DNA from: an uncultured Acetatifactor sp.
GTDB taxonomy: Bacteria > Bacillota > Clostridia > Lachnospirales > Lachnospiraceae
Length of the DNA stretch: 20,373 nucleotides
NCBI GenBank assembly: GCA_910585805.1
Contig: CAJUFB010000067.1
Coordinates: 1-20,373 of the forward strand
Direction: 5' to 3'
Position numbers and translations under genes: made by a program. Under the pieces are notes generated by a model that made no database searches, was not told where the DNA came from, and saw only the letters and a program-made list of their open reading frames with translations. Of this stretch, positions 8,161-14,314 are shown piece by piece; the first letter of the stretch is position 1; each line of letters opens with the position of its first letter.

Positions 8161-8349
8161 ACGGTTCATCCTCCAGAACAATGTCTGTTGACCAAGCCGG
8201 TTCCCGGGGAAAAACTGGCGAAAGTACTGGATAAGGCGGCGGAGAGGCTCAGACAGGCTCCCCTTTGCCACCATCTCCTGCAATGGCGAAACCGTAAAAC
8301 AATACAAAAACATTACAGGATACATGACTACAGAAACATAGCCATATAA
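8161..8349 (+). pseudogene. Possible relic of a response-regulator receiver domain
   Basis: A plus-strand frame reads LLTKPVPGEKLAKVLDKAAERL from 8185. The TKPV followed by an L-rich amphipathic helix is the hallmark of the last strand and helix of two-component receiver domains, where the Lys is catalytic. No start codon, phosphoacceptor Asp or output domain is present, and it runs to a stop at 8347-8349 inside the end of a gene on the other strand. I infer a fragment left from a deleted regulator. Confidence 0.3.
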
Positions 8350-9665
8350 AGCGGCAGATGAATCACCTCTTCCCTGACCAGAATGTCTTTTGTATACAGG
8401 ATATATGCCTGCCCGATTTTTCCGCTGAATTTCCTTCTGAATTTGTCCAAAGAGGAATGCTTTCTATACACGCCGGATTTTACCTCCACAGGACATATCT
8501 TCCGCTTCTTTCTGATCAGAAAATCAATTTCCATATGGTTCTCCCTGTTATCCGTATCAGACCTGGAATAAAAATAAAGCCTGTGTCCGCCTGCCCGCAA
8601 TTCCTGTGACACTATGTTTTCCATCAGCATGCCTTCATTAACATGCATCCTGTCCAGCAGAATGTCTCTGTACAGTTCATTATCCGTAAACCAGTCATCC
8701 ATAAAGGTATGTGTCACCAGCAGGCCGGTATCCGCCATATAACATTTCCGCGTTGTATGTTCCTCGCTCATAGCCAATCCTACAGTTGGCTCCGTCGCGT
8801 TGTAACAATTGTTGACCACCATGGCTTCCGTCAACCACATAAAAGCATTCTCATAATCACGGAACCTGGCCTCCTTCTCTATACTTGAGAGTTTATATTT
8901 TTTCTCGGTCTTTGAAAGCTGCGATGGCAGTCCATCAAAAACAGAAAGGACTCTCGCCTCATAACCTCCTGCAAACTTCGTGATATCCTGCCTGTACAAT
9001 GTCAGAATACGCTTCTTCACTCTGTCAGTGTCCTCGAAATTCTTCGTCTCCAGATAAGCCGTAACCGCCTGCGGCATCCCTCCCACCAGAATATACTGCC
9101 GGAAATCATTCATCACCCTCCTGTGTAAAGCCTGGCCCAACGGACGAAGTTCCTCAAAACACTGCTTCAAATACGGTACTGTCGTCTCGTCTCCCATTGC
9201 CCATAAAAATTCTTCAAAATCCATGGGAAACATTTCCACATGTTCCTCCTCCGACGGAATGACAATGTTTTCCACATTCCTTTTCAGCGAAATCAGCGAG
9301 CCTGTCTCCAGATAATCATAACGCCCGTCTGCAACCAGATACTTTATTAACTCTCTCGCCTCCGGGTACCTCTGAACCTCGTCAAAAATGACCAGCGACT
9401 CTCTCCTGTAAAGCGTTGTCCGATAATACGCTGATAACTTATTGAAAAACAAATCTAAATCGTTCCTGTCATTTTCGAATATTTCCCTGACTTCACGCTG
9501 CATATGTGCAAAATCAATCATAAGATAACTTCTGTATTCCTTCTCACCAAACTGCCTGGCAATATAACTTTTGCCCACACGCCTGGCTCCGTCCAACAGC
9601 AATGCACAGCTTCCCTGGTCTCTATCTTTCCATTCCAGCAAACGGCCATATATTTTTCGTTTCAT
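8328..9665 (-). CDS. AAA ATPase with DUF4143 and nuclease-like C-terminus
   Basis: 445 residues. Residues 26-33 are GARRVGKS, the GxRRxGKS type of Walker A typical of DUF4143 ATPases, and 92-97 (VIFDEV) is Walker B with Asp95 and Glu96. The C-terminus contains EIDF (Asp381) and VEVKS (Glu394, Lys396), spaced as in PD-(D/E)xK folds; such folds are common in this family but activity is seldom shown. The ATG at 9665 has AGGAG upstream; an in-frame start at 9791 is rejected because it lies close to or upstream of the likely transcription start zone and has no ribosome site. It is divergent from a second member of the family at 10090. Confidence 0.88.
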   Translation of the reverse strand: MKRKIYGRLLEWKDRDQGSCALLLDGARRVGKSYIARQFGEKEYRSYLMIDFAHMQREVREIFENDRNDLDLFFNKLSAYYRTTLYRRESLVIFDEVQRYPEARELIKYLVADGRYDYLETGSLISLKRNVENIVIPSEEEHVEMFPMDFEEFLWAMGDETTVPYLKQCFEELRPLGQALHRRVMNDFRQYILVGGMPQAVTAYLETKNFEDTDRVKKRILTLYRQDITKFAGGYEARVLSVFDGLPSQLSKTEKKYKLSSIEKEARFRDYENAFMWLTEAMVVNNCYNATEPTVGLAMSEEHTTRKCYMADTGLLVTHTFMDDWFTDNELYRDILLDRMHVNEGMLMENIVSQELRAGGHRLYFYSRSDTDNRENHMEIDFLIRKKRKICPVEVKSGVYRKHSSLDKFRRKFSGKIGQAYILYTKDILVREEVIHLPLYMAMFL

Positions 9666-9778
9666 AAAGACTCCTTTCCCTCTCCCGGAATATCCGGGCT
9701 GAAAACAGCTGGTCATTGTAACACGCGTCTTTTTATTATTATATTCCGAAAAGGCAATCTTATACCGCTTCCGTTCTA

Positions 9779-9868
9779 CACATAAAGGCACTTTCTTTTA
9801 CCCTTGATTTTACACAAAAAAGCAAGTTATTTCAAGATATTTTTTGCACATAAAGGCAATTTGTTTTA
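9779..9868. repeat. Two 22-bp direct repeats bracketing a promoter
   Basis: Copies at 9779-9800 and 9847-9868 both begin CACATAAAGGCA and differ at two of 22 positions; the centres are 68 bp apart. A weaker third match, AAAAGGCAAT, lies at 9749-9758. One copy lies just upstream of the -35 box and the other just past the -10 box of the leftward promoter, which suits a pair of operator sites, possibly with DNA looping. Confidence 0.75.
9807..9835 (-). promoter_or_regulatory. Promoter of the leftward DUF4143 ATPase
   Basis: On the minus strand TTGAAA (9835-9830) and TAAAAT (9812-9807) are exactly 17 bp apart. Transcription would begin near 9800, giving a leader of about 135 nt to the ATG at 9665. 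Confidence 0.6.
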
Positions 9869-9936
9869 AATTGAAAGGATTGACTGCACTTACTTCTCAT
9901 AATGTGCAGAAAAAGAAGTAGTGTAAATGCGAAGAA

Positions 9937-9998
9937 TTTCAGACTTATTTGTCGAAAACTGTCTCATTTTGCAAACTTTCAGACTTGTAAGTCAGAAA
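9937..9998. repeat. Structured 62-bp repeat, copy A
   Basis: It aligns without gaps to 19483-19544, about 46 of 62 bases identical by hand count. Its two ends pair as a 12-bp stem (TTTCAGACTTAT with GTAAGTCAGAAA), with one A-A mismatch and one G-U pair. It ends four bases before the -35 box of the rightward DUF4143 gene. Confidence 0.7.
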
Positions 9999-10001
9999 CT
10001 A

Positions 10002-10031
10002 TTGACCCAGTATCCTGTTTGGGTATATAAT
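10002..10031 (+). promoter_or_regulatory. Promoter of the rightward DUF4143 ATPase
   Basis: TTGACC (10002-10007) and a perfect TATAAT (10026-10031) are 18 bp apart. The -10 box overlaps an in-frame ATG at 10030, so that codon cannot be in the mRNA; the real start must lie further down, at 10090. Confidence 0.7.
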
Positions 10032-10089
10032 GTATGCAAAGAAAAGGATCCGAAATCCCAAAAAGACTACAATGTTCAGGAGATACATT

Positions 10090-11319
10090 ATGGCTGCACT
10101 GATTGACCGCCCCGAATATCTGGATCAGCTGATCCAAAATAAAGATGTGGATTTAGTCAAAATCGTAACCGGCATCCGCAGATGCGGGAAATCCTCGCTG
10201 CTGGATCTGTTTCATCAATACCTGACAGACAGCGGACTGCCAGATGAAAATATCCTGCATATGAACCTGGAATCGCTGCGTTACCGGAATCTGACAGATT
10301 ATCTGTCCTTCTATGATCATGTCAGCGGACATATCGCAAAGACCGGTAAAACCTACCTGATCTTCGATGAGCTGCAGGTCGTGGAGCATTGGGAAAAGGC
10401 CATAGAGTCCTTCCGCCTTGATTTTGATGTGGATATTTATATCACAGGCTCCAATGCCTATCTGCTGTCAACCGAATTCTCCACTTTGCTTTCCGGCCGC
10501 TATGTGGAAATCCGCATGCTGCCGCTGTCGTTCCGGGAATTCCTGACCTTCTATGAATTTGAATCCGCCATTACAATGGAGGAAAAATTCCAGAAATACC
10601 TGCAGTTCGGCGGCATGCCTATCCTCCGGGAATACAGGTTCAATGAAGCCAGGAGCATCCAGGCGCTGGAAGGCATTTATTCCACTGTTGTCCTGCGCGA
10701 TATTTTACAGCGTAATCATCAGGCTGACCAGAACATGCTGCAGAAGATCATGCTGTTCCTCTGTTCCAATATCGGCAGCATCACTTCGCCCAACAACATC
10801 GGAAATGTTCTGTCCGCTGAGGGCGACATTCAGAGCGGAAAAGGGAGAAATATAGCCGGAAAAACAGTGGACAAGTATATTGCCATGCTCCGCAGCGCTT
10901 TCATCTTCTACTCCGTAAGCCGTTACGATATCAAAGGAAAACAGCTGCTGAAGACTCTGGGCAAAAATTATATCATTGACATGGGATTCCGCAATATGCT
11001 TCTGGGCTACCGCGATGCGGACAGGGGACATATCATCGAGAATATTGTATTTCTGGAATTGCTGCGCCGGGAGTATCGGGTATATATCGGCAAAGTCGGT
11101 GAAACGGAAGTGGATTTTGTGGCCGAAAAGCCCAATGATAAACTGTACATCCAGGTAACGGAAAGCATGCAGTCGCCGGAAACCCGCGAACGCGAGCTGA
11201 AACCTCTGCGCATGATACCGGATAATTACGAGAAGCTTGTATTATCCATGGACAGAAATTATATCACTTCCTATGACGGAATCAAAGCACTGAACCTGAT
11301 TGACTGGCTGCTGGCATGA
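10090..11319 (+). CDS. AAA ATPase with DUF4143
   Basis: 409 residues. Walker A GIRRCGKSS (28-36) and Walker B YLIFDELQ (Asp93, Glu94) are intact. The GSNAYLLS and LSGRYVEIRMLPLSFREF blocks and a C-terminal EVDFVA (Asp342) with YIQVTES are typical of the DUF4143 family. The start at 10090 has AGGAG eight bases upstream and fits the promoter at 10002-10031. It is a distant homologue of the divergent gene at 8328-9665, too different for recent duplication. Proteins of this family are widespread in gut bacteria with no settled function; links to stress response or self/non-self roles are speculation. Confidence 0.9.
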   Translation: MAALIDRPEYLDQLIQNKDVDLVKIVTGIRRCGKSSLLDLFHQYLTDSGLPDENILHMNLESLRYRNLTDYLSFYDHVSGHIAKTGKTYLIFDELQVVEHWEKAIESFRLDFDVDIYITGSNAYLLSTEFSTLLSGRYVEIRMLPLSFREFLTFYEFESAITMEEKFQKYLQFGGMPILREYRFNEARSIQALEGIYSTVVLRDILQRNHQADQNMLQKIMLFLCSNIGSITSPNNIGNVLSAEGDIQSGKGRNIAGKTVDKYIAMLRSAFIFYSVSRYDIKGKQLLKTLGKNYIIDMGFRNMLLGYRDADRGHIIENIVFLELLRREYRVYIGKVGETEVDFVAEKPNDKLYIQVTESMQSPETRERELKPLRMIPDNYEKLVLSMDRNYITSYDGIKALNLIDWLLA

Positions 11320-11366
11320 ATTCCAAAATTCCTTAGGAATTGTCGCTCGCAGCGTTATTTCTCTTG

Positions 11367-11399
11367 GATTACAGAATTCGCGAAGTGGTTCCTGTAATC
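11367..11399. repeat. Hairpin in convergent spacer
   Basis: GATTACAG (11367-11374) pairs with CTGTAATC (11392-11399). No T-run follows on either strand, so it is not a standard intrinsic terminator. Confidence 0.55.
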
Positions 11400-11408
11400 T
11401 ACAGACAC

Positions 11409-11480
11409 TTCCTTACTGCCGGAAACCGCCTTCCCTGCTCCGGGGCATTATTCGGAAGGAATGTTTCCGGCAGTAAGGAA
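11409..11480. repeat. Perfect 18-bp inverted repeat between convergent genes
   Basis: TTCCTTACTGCCGGAAAC (11409-11426) and its exact inverted copy (11463-11480) enclose a second stem, CCTTCC (11429-11434) with GGAAGG (11454-11459). The right arm ends four bases before the stop codon of the leftward TOPRIM-like gene. It may act as a two-way transcription barrier or mRNA 3' stabiliser, or be a small mobile hairpin. Confidence 0.85.
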
Positions 11481-11484
11481 CAGA

Positions 11485-12123
11485 TTACGCTTCAGCAATA
11501 CCTTTTGCTGCAAGCATCTTTTTAATCCGTTTTATTGTTCTTTTCAAGCTTTCCGAGTTTTCACAGGCAGCGCTGATATTCCAAATCTCATCAATATATT
11601 TTCCCCATATAGAATTATAGGTAGAAGGCTTTTTGCCTGGTTTTTCAAAGGCTAACGCTTCTCTGATTAATGCTGCTTTTGATAAAGGTGCAATCTCCGT
11701 CAAAATATACAAACTTGTTTTATATGGTATGCTATTGGAAATCTCCGAATCACCACTTTTCTTATCCGGTATTTCTTCTACAGATATCCTGAAATATTTC
11801 GCCAACCCTTCTCTGTCTGCCATCAACCAGGCTTCCGCCTCGTCAACTGCAAAATTGATTGCAGCATAATCAGCATTTCTTTTATCCGCTGTATACTTCT
11901 CCAATAACTCAATAATACAATTGCCATCCGAATCAAAAACAGCTACCACAGGATACTTTTTTGCAAAGTTCAACATTACGTTTAAAGTTTCCAAAGCACG
12001 AGTACCATGGGCCCGAAAGGTTAAATCCTCAAATTCTATCTCTGTATCTGCCATACAGAATTTTATCAGACGTTTTGCAATCTCTTTTGTTACAAAATCT
12101 TCTCCCCCTATATATACAGTCAT
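11485..12123 (-). CDS. TOPRIM-like (DUF4276-type) putative nuclease effector
   Basis: 212 residues. The order of acidic motifs matches TOPRIM-fold proteins of the DUF4276/OLD type: an N-terminal GGED with Glu8, VFDSDGN (Asp64, Asp66) and VDEAEAWLMAD (Glu95, Glu97). In that fold these residues bind magnesium for strand cleavage. The gene starts 20 bp after the ATPase stop with GGAGG in the gap, so the two are translationally close and almost surely one unit. DNA is AT-rich compared with the SNF2 gene, suggesting acquisition. Pairing of a RecF-like ATPase with a TOPRIM protein is known from anti-phage modules such as PARIS (AriA/AriB) and OLD-family systems. The exact family assignment is uncertain. 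Confidence 0.7.
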   Translation of the reverse strand: MTVYIGGEDFVTKEIAKRLIKFCMADTEIEFEDLTFRAHGTRALETLNVMLNFAKKYPVVAVFDSDGNCIIELLEKYTADKRNADYAAINFAVDEAEAWLMADREGLAKYFRISVEEIPDKKSGDSEISNSIPYKTSLYILTEIAPLSKAALIREALAFEKPGKKPSTYNSIWGKYIDEIWNISAACENSESLKRTIKRIKKMLAAKGIAEA

Positions 12124-12143
12124 TTTACCTCCGTCTCATTTTC

Positions 12144-13322
12144 TTATCTCTGAACTAACCCAAAATCAAACAATGATAACTGCCCCTCCATAATTCCCTT
12201 TGGCGTAACTTTGGGAATTACTGCATCTGCCGGTGTATATCCCGCTTCGACCTTAGCCCTTGCCGTCTCACTCTCACTGGCTTTTTCCACAACAGTCCCC
12301 TCTTTTCCAGGCTCCAATATCATAATCTCGTCTAAATCAATGGTATCCGTATCAAGTAGATCAAAGCTGTGCGACGAAATAATTACCTGTCTATTTTTGG
12401 CAATCTTACTTTTCTGTGCATTGGCAATAAACATTGGAAGCTGCTTTACTATCTCTGAATGCAGATATAATTCCGGCTCTTCCAAAAGCAATACCCCTGT
12501 ACCATCTAAAATTGCCCATATAATCCCCAAAAGACGCAGGGTTCCGTCTGAAAATTGATCTTCCCTCTGATATGCTCCCTGCGGCCTGAAATGTTCATAT
12601 TTTACCTGCAGATGAGGACGCCCCTTTTCATCTTGTGTGTACTCCAGATTTGAAAATTGCGGAACAGCCAACTTTAAGATTTTATTTATAACGTTTAGCT
12701 TTGTCGCTCTGCTTTTTTTTGGTGCCGCTGAAATATTTTCCAATAAATTTCTTCCATAAAAATCTTCTGCTGATGCTGAAGGAATAAAGGAATCGGATTC
12801 CCGAATCAATTGTGGAATGATATTCACATAGGAAATATCCCTAAAGCATTCATAAAGCGCTCTGTATTTCGTATTCATAGCAGGCTGTTCCAGATAGGTA
12901 AATTGATTTGACAAATAATCCCCATCCTGATATTTTCTATCTTCTAAAACATCACTGCCACAAGTTATTTTCTCCAGCTTGATATTGATATCCCTGTTTT
13001 CATGTTTTCCCCCAGCCGAATTAAATTGTAAGGTATATGTCCACTCGACAGAAGTCCCTCCTTGTTCCTCTGTCAACCTCACAAAAATCTCTATATAATT
13101 TTGACTTCTTGCATTTAAATATCTTAACTTTTTGATTCCTCCCCTTGCATTGACAGCTTTCTGCAAGCCATCCGCTGTAACATCCTTCAAAAAACGAAAT
13201 ACATCCAACAAATTAGATTTTCCTGCTGCATTTGCTCCGATGATAAAGACTCTGTTTGTAAGCTCAAAATTTACATTACCAAAATTTCTCCAGTTTCTTA
13301 ATCTCAACTCCTGAAATCTCAA
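12144..13322 (-). CDS. RecF/SMC-like AAA ATPase ending in a beta-clamp motif
   Basis: 392 residues from the TTG at 13322. GAGGAG lies seven bases before this TTG, whereas the in-frame ATG at 13352 sits inside a TATAAT box and has no ribosome site. The start MRFQELRLRNWRNFG is typical of RecF-like ATPases. Walker A is GANAAGKSN (Lys35), the signature is FSDGT (257-261), Walker B is LLLEEPE (Glu281, Glu282) and the switch is SSHS (His318). Together these indicate a dimerising ABC-type ATPase of the AAA_21/AAA_15 class. The extreme C-terminus contains QLSLF, the consensus peptide for the DnaN sliding clamp. It is followed directly by the TOPRIM-like gene and is likely its sensor or regulator. 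Confidence 0.87.
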   Translation of the reverse strand: MRFQELRLRNWRNFGNVNFELTNRVFIIGANAAGKSNLLDVFRFLKDVTADGLQKAVNARGGIKKLRYLNARSQNYIEIFVRLTEEQGGTSVEWTYTLQFNSAGGKHENRDINIKLEKITCGSDVLEDRKYQDGDYLSNQFTYLEQPAMNTKYRALYECFRDISYVNIIPQLIRESDSFIPSASAEDFYGRNLLENISAAPKKSRATKLNVINKILKLAVPQFSNLEYTQDEKGRPHLQVKYEHFRPQGAYQREDQFSDGTLRLLGIIWAILDGTGVLLLEEPELYLHSEIVKQLPMFIANAQKSKIAKNRQVIISSHSFDLLDTDTIDLDEIMILEPGKEGTVVEKASESETARAKVEAGYTPADAVIPKVTPKGIMEGQLSLFDFGLVQR

Positions 13323-13350
13323 TACAGTTCTCCTCTCTATCCGCTCACAC

Positions 13351-13356
13351 ATTATA
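13351..13356 (-). promoter_or_regulatory. -10 box of the ATPase-TOPRIM unit
   Basis: A perfect TATAAT on the minus strand, 29 bp before the TTG start. No convincing -35 box is seen 16-18 bp upstream, so activity may need an activator, or transcription may come from the SWIM gene. Confidence 0.4.
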
Positions 13357-13394
13357 TCTTTTATTTTGCAACAAGTTATCCTATCCGGATACCT

Positions 13395-14120
13395 TCACAG
13401 AACCCCGAACAGCTCCCTGATATCCTCATCCGCAATAATCCTGTCACTGGGCTTCCCCTCATTGGCAAGCATGGCCTCCACCTTGTTCGCCAATGTCACA
13501 TCGATAAAGTGTCCTATATCAATGCCCCTCAATTCAAAAAACAGCAGTGGCTGTTCGTCCAGGCGAACTCCCACTCCGTACAAAGCTGCCGCCACATGCT
13601 TGCACAGCAATGCCCAGTCCGGGCAGCTGCAGTTAAAGCTGATTTCCCTGGGCGTGGGAAACAGGCCGTCCTTTCCCTGGAACAGCTCCTGCATCTGCAC
13701 GGGAAAATTCCCGTTCAGCAATTCTTCCATATTCTCGATTTTCCTGCCGCATCTTTCGATGATGCTCTGGCATTTTTCCTCCGAAAGGGGACTGATCCGG
13801 ATTTCCACCTTGTAGGGCACTTTGCGGGTTCCCTGCACTCTGGCAAGGATTTTTCCCTTTTGGATCTTTAAGTCGATCACCGCTCCGGCTCTCACATACC
13901 GCTTCCCCCGGTCCAGACGGCTTTCATAATCCGCATACTGCTCCAGATTGTCGCACCAGGCCTTCCCCCACCAGTTTCGGACGATGGTTCTGCCCTGTAC
14001 CGCTACCGGTTCCAGCACATTTCCCTTCTTCTTCTCTTTCTTCCTGCTGTCTGCCGCATTCCGCTTCAGTTCCGCAGCATTTGGCTGATTATAATTTCCG
14101 GTTTCCCAGTAATTGCCCAT
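13395..14120 (-). CDS. SWIM zinc-finger protein
   Basis: 241 residues. The zinc motif is CSCPDWALLCKH: Cys164, Cys166, Cys173 and His175, a CxCx6CxH SWIM finger, preceded by SFN. Residues 48-60 (RNWWGKAWCDNLE) are the conserved N-terminal block of bacterial SWIM proteins coded beside SNF2 helicases. The finger is thought to bind DNA or protein partners of the helicase. I chose the ATG at 14120, about ten bases after GGAG; the frame is open further upstream but crosses a 15-bp inverted repeat and lacks ribosome sites. It follows the SNF2 gene after 194 bp and precedes the ATPase gene by 72 bp, all on one strand. Confidence 0.9.
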   Translation of the reverse strand: MGNYWETGNYNQPNAAELKRNAADSRKKEKKKGNVLEPVAVQGRTIVRNWWGKAWCDNLEQYADYESRLDRGKRYVRAGAVIDLKIQKGKILARVQGTRKVPYKVEIRISPLSEEKCQSIIERCGRKIENMEELLNGNFPVQMQELFQGKDGLFPTPREISFNCSCPDWALLCKHVAAALYGVGVRLDEQPLLFFELRGIDIGHFIDVTLANKVEAMLANEGKPSDRIIADEDIRELFGVL

Positions 14121-14167
14121 TTTCACCATTCTCCGTTTTCTTACATGTACACTGCTAAAGATAACTG

Positions 14168-14230
14168 ACTGCAGACCGCCAGCAAGGTATTTTCCCCGAG
14201 GCATCACTGTAAATCCTGGCGGTCTGCAGT
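14168..14230. repeat. Perfect 15-bp inverted repeat between SNF2 and SWIM genes
   Basis: ACTGCAGACCGCCAG (14168-14182) and its exact inverted copy (14216-14230) flank 33 bases. A second weaker pair, ATAACCG (14231-14237) with CGGTTAT (14291-14297), adjoins it. No T-run follows in the leftward direction, so it is more likely an attenuating or mRNA-processing hairpin than a full terminator. Confidence 0.8.
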
Positions 14231-14314
14231 ATAACCGGTGCGCAGTATAAATGCCCGGGAAATACAATAAAACCTGCTATGAACCTGCAGCGGTTATTTG
14301 CAGCCCCTTCTTCC

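Noticed and set aside
10030..10089. Upstream ATG for the second DUF4143 ATPase
   Set aside because: The ATG overlaps the TATAAT box of the promoter, so it cannot be translated from that transcript.
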